Assembly: GCA_963757565.1 (NCBI GenBank)
Contig: CAVWSB010000011.1
Location: 1,922,001-1,986,000 of the forward strand
DNA: 64,000 bases
Direction: 5' to 3'
Source of the DNA: PALSA-894 sp963757565
Lineage (GTDB): Bacteria > Pseudomonadota > Alphaproteobacteria > Rhizobiales > Xanthobacteraceae
The position numbers were made by a program, and so were the translations under genes. Shown in pieces: positions 54,304-63,298 of the stretch. Position 1 is the stretch's first letter. The number at the start of each line of letters is the position of its first letter. A model generated the notes under the pieces. That model did no database searches. It was not told the DNA's origin and worked only from the letters and a program-made list of their open reading frames with translations.

Positions 54304-56745
54304 CTAGACCTTGACCAGCGGCACCTTCGGCACCGATCCACGGCCTGCGGGCGGCGTGCCACCGCCCTTCGGGGCCGGTGGCCGCGGCTTGCGTGGCGCG
54401 GATCGTCGCTTCGCGCGGTTCTTGCGTGGCTCGGGCAGCTTCTCCTGCTTCGGCGTCACCGGACCTTCGGGGTACTCGAAGCCGAGCTTGTCGAGGCCCG
54501 TCTCCTCGTCCTTGGTGACCACCACCCGCACATGCCCGCCATTCTTGAGGCGGCCAAACAGCACGTCGTCCGCGAGCGGCTTCTTGATGTGCTCCTGGAT
54601 GACACGCGCCATCGGCCGCGCACCCATCTGCTCGTCGTAGCCGTGCTCGATCAGCCACTTCGAGGCATCCTCCGACAGTTCGATCGTGACATTGCGGTCG
54701 GCGAGCTGCGCCTCGAGTTGCATCACGAACTTCTCGACCACCTTGGCAATCACCTCCTGGTTGAGGTGACCGAACGTGATGGTGGCGTCGAGCCGGTTGC
54801 GGAATTCCGGCGCGAACATGCGGTTGATCGCCTCGGTGTCGTCACCCTCGCGCTTGGTGCGGGTGAAGCCGTAAGCGGACTTCGCAAGGTCCGACGCGCC
54901 GGCGTTCGTGGTCATGATCAGGATCACGTTGCGGAAGTCGACCTGCTTGCCGTTGTGGTCGGTGAGCTTGCCGTGATCCATGATCTGCAAGAGCACATTG
55001 AACAGATCGGGGTGCGCCTTTTCGATTTCGTCGAGCAGCAGCACGCAGTGCGGATGCTGGTCGACGCCGTCGGTCAAAAGGCCGCCCTGGTCGAAGCCGA
55101 CATAGCCCGGAGGCGCGCCGATCAGGCGCGACACGGTGTGGCGCTCCATGTACTCCGACATGTCGAAGCGAATGAGCTCAACGCCGAGCAACGCAGACAA
55201 CTGCTTCGCCACCTCGGTCTTGCCGACGCCGGTCGGGCCGGAGAACAGGTAGCAGCCGATCGGCTTCTCGGGCTCGCGCAAACCTGCGCGCGCGAGCTTG
55301 ATCGACGACGACAATGCGCTGATCGCCTTGTCCTGCCCGTACACCACGCGCTTGAGCGTGGCTTCCAGGTGCGCCAGCACCTCGGCATCGTCCTTCGACA
55401 CGGTCTTCGGCGGGATGCGCGCCATCGTGGCGATGGTGGTCTCGACTTCCTTGATGCCGATGGTCTTCTTGCGCCGGTTCTCGGGCAGCAGCATCTGCGC
55501 TGCCCCCGACTCGTCGATCACGTCGATCGCCTTGTCGGGCAGCTTGCGGTCATGGATGTAACGCGCCGAAAGCTCGACCGCGGCCTTGATCGCCTCGTTG
55601 GTGTATTTCAGGCGATGATAGTCCTCGAAATAGGGCTTCAGGCCTTTGAGGATCTCGATCGCGTCCGGGATCGTCGGCTCGTTCACGTCGATCTTCTGGA
55701 ACCGGCGCACCAGCGCGCGATCCTTTTCGAAGTACTGGCGGTATTCCTTATAGGTGGTCGAACCGACGCAGCGCAGCGTTCCACCGGCGAGCGCAGGCTT
55801 GAGCAGATTCGAGGCATCCATCGCGCCGCCCGACGTCGCGCCCGCACCGATCACGGTGTGGATCTCGTCGATGAACATGATCGCGCCCGGGGTCGCCTCA
55901 AGCTCCTTGATGACCTGCTTGAGCCGTTCCTCGAAATCGCCGCGATAGCGCGTGCCGGCAAGCAGCGTGCCCATGTCGAGCGCGAACACGGTCGCGTTGC
56001 GCAGGACTTCCGGCACTTCGCCGTTGACGATACGGCGCGCCAGACCTTCGGCGATCGCCGTCTTGCCGACACCGGCGTCGCCGACGAACAACGGATTGTT
56101 CTTCTGGCGGCGGCACAGCACCTGGATGGTACGGGAAATCTCGGTATCGCGCCCGATCAGCGGATCGATCTTGCCCTCGCGCGCCTTCTTGTTGAGGTTG
56201 ACGCAATAGGCTTCGAGCGCGTCGCCCTTTTTCTTGTTCTCATCGCCGGTCTTGGAATCGGTGTCCTCGTCGACCCCGCGCACCGGCTTCGTCTCCGAGA
56301 GCCCTGCCCGCTTGGCGATGCCGTGACTGATGTAGTTGACCGCGTCGTAACGGGTCATGTCCTGCTCTTGCAGGAAATAGGCGGCATGGCTCTCGCGCTC
56401 GGCGAAGATCGCGACCAGCACGTTCGCGCCCGTCACTTCCTCGCGGCCCGAGGACTGCACATGGATCACGGCGCGCTGGATCACGCGCTGGAAGCCGGCT
56501 GTGGGCTTGGAATCCTCGTTCCCCTCGGTGACGAGGTTGTCGAGTTCGGACTCGATGTAGGCGGTCAGGCTGCGCTTCAATTTTTCGAGATCGACATTGC
56601 AGGCGCGCATCACCGCGGCCGCGTCCTGATCCTCGAGCAGCGCCAGCAGGAGATGTTCCAGCGTGGCGTATTCGTGGTGGCGTTCGTTTGCGAGGGCGAG
56701 CGCCCTGTGAAGCGACTGTTCGAGGCTGCGCGAAAAAGTTGGCAT
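54304..56745 (-). CDS. clpA: ATP-dependent Clp protease ATP-binding subunit ClpA
   Basis: An 813-residue AAA+ unfoldase for ClpP. The N-terminal Clp repeat domain (EYATLEHLLLALLEDQDAAAV) is followed by the first ATPase (Walker A in GDAGVGKTAIAEGLA, IMFIDEIHTVIGAG) and the second (GPTGVGKTEVAKQLS, LLDEIEKAHPDLF). The C-terminus carries an unusual roughly 50-residue Pro/Lys/Arg-rich extension ending VPKVPLVKV. clpS lies 63 bp upstream in the same direction. Confidence 0.96.
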   Translation of the reverse strand: MPTFSRSLEQSLHRALALANERHHEYATLEHLLLALLEDQDAAAVMRACNVDLEKLKRSLTAYIESELDNLVTEGNEDSKPTAGFQRVIQRAVIHVQSSGREEVTGANVLVAIFAERESHAAYFLQEQDMTRYDAVNYISHGIAKRAGLSETKPVRGVDEDTDSKTGDENKKKGDALEAYCVNLNKKAREGKIDPLIGRDTEISRTIQVLCRRQKNNPLFVGDAGVGKTAIAEGLARRIVNGEVPEVLRNATVFALDMGTLLAGTRYRGDFEERLKQVIKELEATPGAIMFIDEIHTVIGAGATSGGAMDASNLLKPALAGGTLRCVGSTTYKEYRQYFEKDRALVRRFQKIDVNEPTIPDAIEILKGLKPYFEDYHRLKYTNEAIKAAVELSARYIHDRKLPDKAIDVIDESGAAQMLLPENRRKKTIGIKEVETTIATMARIPPKTVSKDDAEVLAHLEATLKRVVYGQDKAISALSSSIKLARAGLREPEKPIGCYLFSGPTGVGKTEVAKQLSALLGVELIRFDMSEYMERHTVSRLIGAPPGYVGFDQGGLLTDGVDQHPHCVLLLDEIEKAHPDLFNVLLQIMDHGKLTDHNGKQVDFRNVILIMTTNAGASDLAKSAYGFTRTKREGDDTEAINRMFAPEFRNRLDATITFGHLNQEVIAKVVEKFVMQLEAQLADRNVTIELSEDASKWLIEHGYDEQMGARPMARVIQEHIKKPLADDVLFGRLKNGGHVRVVVTKDEETGLDKLGFEYPEGPVTPKQEKLPEPRKNRAKRRSAPRKPRPPAPKGGGTPPAGRGSVPKVPLVKV

Positions 56746-56808
56746 TACGATCTCGTTGTTTTCGTCACTGTTGCGGGTCGCCCTAGGCCCGGTGTCGCCC
56801 CCATATAG

Positions 56809-57210
56809 TCACTTCTTCTCCATCACACACTGCAAAGGATGCTGGTGTTTGCGGGCAAAGTCCATCACCTGGGTGACTTTTGTTTCGGCCACCTCGTAGG
56901 TGAAGATGCCGCACTCACCGATCCCGTGGTGATGCACATGCAACATGATTCGCGTCGCGGCTTCGCGGTCCTTGTTGAAAAATCGCTCCAGCACGAGAAC
57001 CACGAACTCCATCGGCGTGTAGTCGTCATTGAGAATGAGCACGCGATAGAGCGACGGCTTCTTGGTCTGCGGCTTGGTGCGCGTGATGACCGCGTTGCCC
57101 GGCGCCCCTGTGCCGCCCCGGCGACGGCGCTCGTCGTCGGCCGCGCGCGGACGCATGTCACGCGAAGGAGCCGGTTTGTCCGGCGTCGGTTCTTTCGGCC
57201 AGCCACTCAT
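56809..57210 (-). CDS. clpS: ATP-dependent Clp protease adaptor ClpS
   Basis: A 133-residue N-end-rule adaptor. After a disordered Pro/Arg-rich N-terminal half comes the ClpS core: YRVLILNDDYTPMEFVVLVLE, then IMLHVHHHGIGECGIFTYEVAETKV. The NDDYTPMEFV motif binds ClpA and the N-degron pocket follows. The start is placed at the ATG of MSGWPKEP. It is immediately upstream of clpA. Confidence 0.95.
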   Translation of the reverse strand: MSGWPKEPTPDKPAPSRDMRPRAADDERRRRGGTGAPGNAVITRTKPQTKKPSLYRVLILNDDYTPMEFVVLVLERFFNKDREAATRIMLHVHHHGIGECGIFTYEVAETKVTQVMDFARKHQHPLQCVMEKK

Positions 57211-57643
57211 AGTCCAAGCGTGCACTTTCCATTCAGACTGGCGGCGTGGGACCTCGAAATGATGCCGCAAACCGCCTTGGCGCGAAACGACGAATTTTAT
57301 GCACTCCTCGTCGATGATCGAGGAGTCCCACGGAACCCTCGGTTAACCGGCTCCGTCCCGAGACGCCAATTCATAGTTTACAGAAACTCTATGGAATTCA
57401 GCAAATTGGACGGAAGCCCTCGCCGCTTGTCGAGATATGTCGGGCATCGGTGGCGCGCAAGCCTTTGTGGTTGTCGCCGTTTTTCGATTTGGGCCGTACG
57501 GGCCCGAGGTTCGCGCATCCGATTCATATTTCGTCAGACATAAGGACATTTCCGGGTCCTTTCCAGGGAACGGCAACCTCAACGTAAAGTCTCCCGTGCA
57601 TTCTCGGCCACACTTAACCGCAACAGGAAGTGCGGCCGAAACC
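57211..57643. other. Divergent intergenic region between clpS and the Tad-like genes
   Basis: About 430 bp without a convincing gene. It must hold the clpS promoter and that of the von Willebrand/Tad cluster. An inverted repeat actcctcg/cgaggagt (57303-57310 and 57319-57326) is the only clear structure. Confidence 0.5.
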
Positions 57644-58909
57644 ATGCTGGCAATCGCTCGATGTCTCCACCGGTGCGTCACCGCGACGCGCTCCGCCCCC
57701 GCGCTGCTCCGGCAGAAGGCGGCCGCGTTCGGCGCCGATCGCTCCGGAAATGTCGCGATCATTTTTGCGATTTCGGTGATCCCGGTCTTCGGCGCCGCAG
57801 CCGTCGCCGTCGACTACAGCCGCGCCAATGCGGCGCGGACCGCGATGCAGGCGGCCCTCGATACCACCGCGCTGATGATCTCCAAGGAGTCGCTCGATCT
57901 CACCAGCACCCAGACCCAGAACAAGGCGAACAAGTACTTCAACGCCCAGTTCACCTATCCGGACGTCAAGAAGGTCACGGTCACCTTCACGACCCAGAGC
58001 AACGGTCCCGGCGATTTCACGGTGGTCGGCGAGGCGACCGGCAATATCAACACTTCGATCGCCCAGGTGATCGGCGTCAAGAAGCTGGCGATCCGCGCCG
58101 ATACGCAGGTCCGCTTCGGCTTCAAGGCGATGGAGGTCGCGCTCGCGCTCGATAACACCGGCTCGATGGCGCAAAAGAATAAGATCAACGAACTGAAATC
58201 GGCAGTGACCCTGCTGCTGGCGACGCTGAAGAAGAATTCCAAGATCCCGGGCGACACCAAGGTGTCGATCATTCCCTTCAACACCGTGGTCAACGTCGGC
58301 ACCGGCTACAACACGGCGCCCTGGGTTGCCTACGACAGCACCACCACGCAGGCGAACTGGGACGGCTGCGTCATGGACCGCGATCAGCCGAACGACGTGA
58401 AGGACACGACGCCGAGTGGCGCACTTCCCACCATGTACCCGGTCGCCGCGTCGTGCGGCAGCCTCGCCAAAGCGATCCCGCTGACCAGCGACTGGGATGC
58501 GCTCAACGCGGTGGTCAGCACCATGACCCCGACGGGAAACACCAACGTGACGATCGGCATGGCCTGGGCGTGGGCCGCGCTCACCTCGAACGAACCGTTC
58601 ACCCAGGCGCAGCCGGTCAAGCCGGACGTCGAGAAGGTCATGATCCTTCTGACCGACGGCCTCAACACCGCCAACCGCTTCACCACCGTTCCCTCCCAGA
58701 TCGATGCGCGCACCGCGGCCGTTTGCGACAACATCAAGCAATCGGGCATCCGCCTCTTCACGGTGCGCGTGATCGAAGGAAACCTGCCGCTGCTGCAAGG
58801 CTGCGCCAGCGCGACGAACATGTTCTACGACGTGCAGGTCGCGAGTGATCTCACCAACGTGTTCGGCTCGATTGCGGCGACGCTGTCCGGCGCGCGGCTT
58901 TCCAAGTAG
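57644..58909 (+). CDS. TadG-like pilus-assembly protein with von Willebrand A domain (copy 1)
   Basis: A 421-residue protein. A TadE/TadG-like N-terminal hydrophobic segment (NVAIIFAISVIPVFGAAAVA) ends at VDYSRANAARTAMQAALD, typical of Flp pseudopilin-like proteins. A von Willebrand A domain follows, with the MIDAS-like VALALDNTGSMAQ and ILLTDGLNTANR. The protein is membrane-anchored with a large periplasmic part. It is followed by two paralogues; no tadA, tadB or cpaF gene is nearby. Confidence 0.88.
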   Translation: MLAIARCLHRCVTATRSAPALLRQKAAAFGADRSGNVAIIFAISVIPVFGAAAVAVDYSRANAARTAMQAALDTTALMISKESLDLTSTQTQNKANKYFNAQFTYPDVKKVTVTFTTQSNGPGDFTVVGEATGNINTSIAQVIGVKKLAIRADTQVRFGFKAMEVALALDNTGSMAQKNKINELKSAVTLLLATLKKNSKIPGDTKVSIIPFNTVVNVGTGYNTAPWVAYDSTTTQANWDGCVMDRDQPNDVKDTTPSGALPTMYPVAASCGSLAKAIPLTSDWDALNAVVSTMTPTGNTNVTIGMAWAWAALTSNEPFTQAQPVKPDVEKVMILLTDGLNTANRFTTVPSQIDARTAAVCDNIKQSGIRLFTVRVIEGNLPLLQGCASATNMFYDVQVASDLTNVFGSIAATLSGARLSK

Positions 58910-58921
58910 CGGGCGGAAATC

Positions 58922-60235
58922 ATGCTCCGACGCTTCCTCGAAAACCGCCGCGGCGCAGTTGCGCCGATGTTCGCCATCGCAACCATCCCGCTGATCGGCA
59001 CGATCGGCGCGGCCATCGACTACAGCCGCGCCGCGACGATCCGCACGCAACTGATGGCCGCCGCGGATGCGGCGAGCCTCGGCTCGGTGCGCAAAGGTTC
59101 GACCGCGCTGAACGCGGCGGCCAATATGTCAGGCGACGGGCCGATCCCGACCGGCGCATTGGAGGCAACCAAGTTTTTCAATGGCGAGATCAGCAACTGG
59201 AGCGGATTTACCCTGACCGGCATGACCGCCAACGTGACCAAGACCGGCACCAACATCGCCTCTCAGTTGAGCTTCACCGCCCAGGTGCCGACCAGCTTTA
59301 TGGGTCTTCTGGGCATTTCGACGATCACGGTCGGCGGCTCATCGACGGCGGGAAGCGCGCTGCCGCTGTTTATCGACTTCTATCTTCTGCTGGACAACAC
59401 ACCGTCGATGGGCGTGGGCGCGACCACGGCCGATATCACCAAGATGGTGAACAACACCTCAGACCAGTGCGCGTTCGCCTGTCATGACCTGTCCAACACG
59501 AACAACTATTATAATCTTGCCAAATCGCTTGGTGTGACCACGCGCATCGACGTCGTGCGGACGGCGGCGCAGCAGCTGATGGATACGGCGAGCGCGACCG
59601 CCGCATATTCAAACCAGTTCCGCATGGCGATTTATACGTTTGGCGCTTCCGCGCAGAGTCCAGCGCTGACGACCGTTCAATCGCTGACCAAGAACATGTC
59701 CAAGGCGAAAACGTCAGCCAGCGCGATCGACCTGATGACCGTCCCCTATCAGGACTATGCGGCAGACACCGACACGAACTTCGAAAGCGTTCTCAGCGGA
59801 ATGAACAATGCCATTCCGACGCCCGGCACTGGCACGTCGTCCTCGTCGCCGATGAAATATCTTTTCTTCGTCTCGGATGGCGTTTCCGATCGCGTCAACG
59901 GCTCACCCGGATGCGCCCAACCGGTCACCAACGGCACTGATCCGCAGTCCGGCACTACCTACGTGCGCTGCCAGGAACCGCTCGACGTATCGCTGTGCAC
60001 GACGATGAAAAATCGGGGCGTTCGGATCGCCGTGCTCTACACGACTTATCTGCCCCTTCCGACAAACGCCTGGTACAACTCCTGGATCGCGCCGTTCTCG
60101 GACCGCATCGCGGCGAATATGCAGAGCTGCGCGTCTCCCGGACTCTACTTCGAAGTCAGCCCGAGCCAGGGCATTCCCGATGCGATGAACGCCCTCTTCC
60201 AGAAGGCGGTCGCGCAGGCGCGGCTGACCAACTGA
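58922..60235 (+). CDS. TadG-like pilus-assembly protein with von Willebrand A-like domain (copy 2)
   Basis: A 437-residue paralogue starting 13 bp after copy 1. The N-terminal segment is GAVAPMFAIATIPLIGTIGA followed by AIDYSRAATIRTQLMAA. The MIDAS-like motif is altered (YLLLDNTPSMGVG, Pro in place of Gly), and the second motif reads FFVSDGVSDRV. Cys pairs (CAFAC, CSLC-like positions near 340) suggest disulfides outside the membrane. Confidence 0.85.
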   Translation: MLRRFLENRRGAVAPMFAIATIPLIGTIGAAIDYSRAATIRTQLMAAADAASLGSVRKGSTALNAAANMSGDGPIPTGALEATKFFNGEISNWSGFTLTGMTANVTKTGTNIASQLSFTAQVPTSFMGLLGISTITVGGSSTAGSALPLFIDFYLLLDNTPSMGVGATTADITKMVNNTSDQCAFACHDLSNTNNYYNLAKSLGVTTRIDVVRTAAQQLMDTASATAAYSNQFRMAIYTFGASAQSPALTTVQSLTKNMSKAKTSASAIDLMTVPYQDYAADTDTNFESVLSGMNNAIPTPGTGTSSSSPMKYLFFVSDGVSDRVNGSPGCAQPVTNGTDPQSGTTYVRCQEPLDVSLCTTMKNRGVRIAVLYTTYLPLPTNAWYNSWIAPFSDRIAANMQSCASPGLYFEVSPSQGIPDAMNALFQKAVAQARLTN

Positions 60236-60359
60236 ACGTGAAGCCGGGGTGCCATGGTTACCGGTTGATGACCTGGATGCCTCGGAAACTACGTAAGTGA
60301 CTCAACGGAATCTAAAAACGTCTCTGGCAATCTGCTGCAATGTTCTCAAACCTGGGCGT

Positions 60360-61688
60360 ATGACAATGTTGTTCTCCCGCTTCCTGAAAAACCGCCGCGG
60401 TGGCGTCGCTCCGATGTTCGCGATCGCTGTCGTTCCGATTTTCGGCCTGGTCGGCGCAGCCGTCGACTACAGCCGCGCCAACTCGGTGCGAACCGGAATG
60501 CAGTCCGCGATCGACGCGACCGCGCTCGCCATGGCAAAACTCGCGCCGACGCTGACGGCCGCGCAGCTTCAGCAGCAGACCACCGCGTACTTCAACGCGA
60601 TGTTTGCGCATCCCGAGGCGAAGAACCTCTCGGTGACGCCGGTCTACACCACCGCCGGCGGCTCGCAGCTCGTCATCAGCGTCTCGGGCTCGGTGGACAC
60701 TTCGTTCATGAAGATCATGGGCATGTCCACCCTCAACGTCGGCACGACGTCGACCGTGAAGTGGGGCAACAACCGCCTGCGCGTCGCGCTGGTGCTCGAC
60801 AACACCGGATCGATGGCCGACGACGGCAAGATGCCGGCGCTCAAGACGGCGACCAATAATCTGCTGAACCAGCTCAAGACGGCGGCCACGCAAAACGGCG
60901 ACGTGTATGTGTCGATCGTTCCGTTCGTGAAGGACGTCAACGTTGATCCGGCGAACTATACAGCCAATTGGATCGACTGGACGGATTTCGACGCGAACAA
61001 CGGCACCTGCAAGAACTATAACGGCTGGTCAACGCCATCCACGCAGAGCTCTTGTGTCAATGCCAGCGGTACCTGGAAAAAGGCCAAGCACAACACCTGG
61101 AACGGTTGTGTCGAGGACCGCGGCAATTCGAACGCGCCGAGCTCCGGAAACTACGACACCAATGTCGTGGCGCCGACCAGCAGCAATACCGCGACGCAAT
61201 TCTCGGCCGAGCAGTACAACTCCTGCCCGCAAGCCATCATGCCGCTGAGCTACGACTGGAGCGGGATGAGCACGCTGGTGAGCAACATGCAGCCTGCCGG
61301 CAATACCAATCAGGCGATTGGACTTGCGCATGGCTGGATGTCGCTGGTCGGCGGCGGCCCCTACCCCACGCCTCCGGCGATGGATCCGAACTACACCTAT
61401 AGCCAGGTCATCATCCTGCTGACTGACGGTCTGAACACGGAGGATCGCTGGTACACGAGCCAGAATTCGATCGATGCCCGCCAGGCACTGACCTGCACGA
61501 ACGCCAAGGCCGCAGGGATCACGCTCTACACGATCCAGGTGAATACCGGCGGCGATCCGACTTCGACACTCCTGCAGACCTGCGCCAGCACGTCGGACAA
61601 GTTCTACCTGTTGACGAACGCGAGCCAGATGATCACGGTGTTCAACCAGATCGGAACGCAACTCTCCAAGCTGCGCATCTCGAAATAA
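60360..61688 (+). CDS. TadG-like pilus-assembly protein with von Willebrand A domain (copy 3)
   Basis: A 442-residue paralogue, closest in domain layout to copy 1. RGGVAPMFAIAVVPIFGLVG and VDYSRANSVRTGMQSAID form the N-terminal segment, and the MIDAS-like motif VALVLDNTGSMADD and ILLTDGLNTEDRW follow. Gly/Asn/Ser-rich insertions lie between. It is separated from copy 2 by 124 bp, so it may have its own promoter. A strong terminator follows. Confidence 0.87.
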   Translation: MTMLFSRFLKNRRGGVAPMFAIAVVPIFGLVGAAVDYSRANSVRTGMQSAIDATALAMAKLAPTLTAAQLQQQTTAYFNAMFAHPEAKNLSVTPVYTTAGGSQLVISVSGSVDTSFMKIMGMSTLNVGTTSTVKWGNNRLRVALVLDNTGSMADDGKMPALKTATNNLLNQLKTAATQNGDVYVSIVPFVKDVNVDPANYTANWIDWTDFDANNGTCKNYNGWSTPSTQSSCVNASGTWKKAKHNTWNGCVEDRGNSNAPSSGNYDTNVVAPTSSNTATQFSAEQYNSCPQAIMPLSYDWSGMSTLVSNMQPAGNTNQAIGLAHGWMSLVGGGPYPTPPAMDPNYTYSQVIILLTDGLNTEDRWYTSQNSIDARQALTCTNAKAAGITLYTIQVNTGGDPTSTLLQTCASTSDKFYLLTNASQMITVFNQIGTQLSKLRISK

Positions 61689-61707
61689 TCGGCGACGCCC
61701 CTACAAG

Positions 61708-61738
61708 AAAAAGCCCGGCCTCACGGCCGGGCTTTTTT
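61708..61738. terminator. Strong terminator after the Tad-like cluster
   Basis: aagcccggcc (61711-61720) pairs with ggccgggctt (61725-61734) around tcac, flanked by A residues on the left and six T residues on the right. It is a classical intrinsic terminator for the three-gene cluster. Confidence 0.92.
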
Positions 61739-62596
61739 CTGCCTGCGATCGCAGGGTCACAGCCTCCTTCGATGCTGCAGCGATGGTGGCTGAGAATGGC
61801 CATTTGAACCCCGTGATATTGATCACCGCGGTTCCAGAGGAAAGCCTCCGTGCCGAAACGATCGATCTCGGCCCAGTCGCATTCCTGAGCGAGCCATTCG
61901 ACGGAAAGTCGATGACCGAATCTGGCGGCCGCGCTGAAGCGCGCCGCAAGCGGTGGCGCTGACATCTCACCTGACGGTAGCAAACGGGTCGCGCAGAAGC
62001 CGCGGCAGAGGCTGAATTCTCTTCAGGATAATAATCATAATCACAACACAATTGCGCCCATCGACCGCCACCATCGCGCTTGATTATATTCCTTGTCTCG
62101 ATCCACGAGGGCGCTCCGGAGGCGTCTTGGATGTGCGGATCGGGGGCGGTGGTCGCGACAGGGTGCAACACGCACACCCGCGTCACGACAGCCGAAGCCG
62201 AACGGTCCCGGCGCGCCAGCCGCGCGCCACTGGGGGCTCTGGGTGGCTGCGTCCCGTGCGTGACCCAACGCGCCGCACGCAGCCGAGGCCCCCGCAGCGG
62301 TGGATAGGTTTCCCGGCGCAAGCCGAGGAAACCCGAAAGGGTCAGTCCACCGGGGGTCGTGCGGAGCAGGCTTCAAACATCGCGCGCGGGACGCCGGAGA
62401 GATGGCGGACTTGCGGTTTCGACAACCGGACGACGCTTCATCGAAAAGCATCGTCCCGCTTGCGTCTCGCGAGAGGCGCAGGCCCGTGGGTCCGGTATCG
62501 ACCCGGCGTCCCGTGCCGCCCTCACGCTGGAGCGGCGCACCCTGTCATGCCTCGGGCGTCCGCGCCGCGAGAACGAGCGCGTATGCCCAAAACGCA
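61739..62596. other. Gene-poor block with strong hairpins, possible non-coding RNA or dispersed repeat
   Basis: About 860 bp. Several overlapping frames are open on both strands, but none shows a recognisable domain, a good start or a consistent coding pattern. The stretch 62307-62333 is a long hairpin (GGTTTCC CGGC, GCAA loop, GCCG A GGAAACC) and 62429-62455 is a second one (gacgacgctt with aagcatcgtc). GNRA-type loops are typical of structured RNA. An AT-rich patch lies near 62025-62055. I cannot assign a family. Confidence 0.4.
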
Positions 62597-62621
62597 AAAA
62601 GCCCGGCGAGGCCGGGCTTTT
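62597..62621 (-). terminator. Terminator of the phasin gene
   Basis: aaaagcccggc (62597-62607) pairs with gccgggctttt (62611-62621) around a gag loop. On the minus strand it is followed by a T-rich run, 20 bp after the phasin stop. Confidence 0.85.
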
Positions 62622-62641
62622 CCGAATTCAGGTTTCGCGAA

Positions 62642-62980
62642 TTACTTCGCGGGAGCGACCTTCGCCATCATGCCTTCGAGCGGCTTGTAGGTCTCCTTGG
62701 CGAGATCGGTGTAGAGTTCGCCGATCTTGGTCGCCTCGGCAACGAAGCCCTCGTAAGCGGTCTTCATGAAGCCGCTCTGCACTTCGATCGCCGTTTCCAG
62801 CGACTTGGCGCCGAACAGCTTTTCCATCGCGGCGCTGCCGTCCTCGAAGCTCTTCTTCGAATAGTCGGCGAATTCCGTCGCGATCGCCTGCCAGCCCTTC
62901 GACACGCTGCCGAACTGCTTCATGTAAACGTCGACGTTTTCCTTGCCGAGTTTCTGGATGTCTTCAAAGTTCTTGAGCAT
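62642..62980 (-). CDS. Phasin family protein
   Basis: A 112-residue helical protein: MLKNFEDIQKLGKENVDVYM, then VSKGWQAIATEFADYSKKSFEDG and LETAIEVQSGFMKTAYEGFVAEATK. This is the Phasin_2 pattern of proteins that coat polyhydroxyalkanoate granules. Two TGCAGTGCAA boxes lie upstream and suggest control by PhaR. Strong flanking terminator and compact gene fit an abundant protein. Confidence 0.9.
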   Translation of the reverse strand: MLKNFEDIQKLGKENVDVYMKQFGSVSKGWQAIATEFADYSKKSFEDGSAAMEKLFGAKSLETAIEVQSGFMKTAYEGFVAEATKIGELYTDLAKETYKPLEGMMAKVAPAK

Positions 62981-63078
62981 AAGTCACCACCTCTTGCTGC
63001 CCGCCGCGTTCGCATCAGGCCCGGTTGTTGATCACGAGTTGCCGGCGAAACTGTCCCCAGCGGCTCGCCCGAAATATA

Positions 63079-63119
63079 TGCAGTGCAACATCAACGTCAA
63101 GTATTATTTTGCAGTGCAA
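63079..63119 (-). promoter_or_regulatory. Two TGCAGTGCAA boxes upstream of the phasin gene (candidate PhaR sites)
   Basis: tgcagtgcaa occurs at 63079-63088 and again at 63110-63119, a spacing of 31 bp (three helical turns), in an AT-rich stretch. PhaR repressors are known to bind TGC/GCA-type sequences upstream of phasin genes. The match in position and sequence supports an operator; the assignment is inferred. Confidence 0.6.
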
Positions 63120-63298
63120 TATTTTGCCTCGAAACGGGCCAGATGACCGTAGTTCTCCGGCCCGCCGATTAACGTTTTGGCAACGACGTAACCCCTAGGC
63201 TTCCTGACCGTGCCGCGACGGCGGCGGGCCCGTTGGCGGCGGGCCGGAAAACAGGGAATGGCGGGGGTCTTGCGACCTCTGCGGGTCAGGACGGGGTA

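Noticed and set aside
61701..62321. 206-codon minus-strand frame in the gene-poor block
   Set aside because: Composition is low-complexity Arg/Ala/Ser with no domain, the frame crosses the terminator region of the Tad-like cluster, and the block has RNA-like hairpins. It is kept only as a possible non-coding region.
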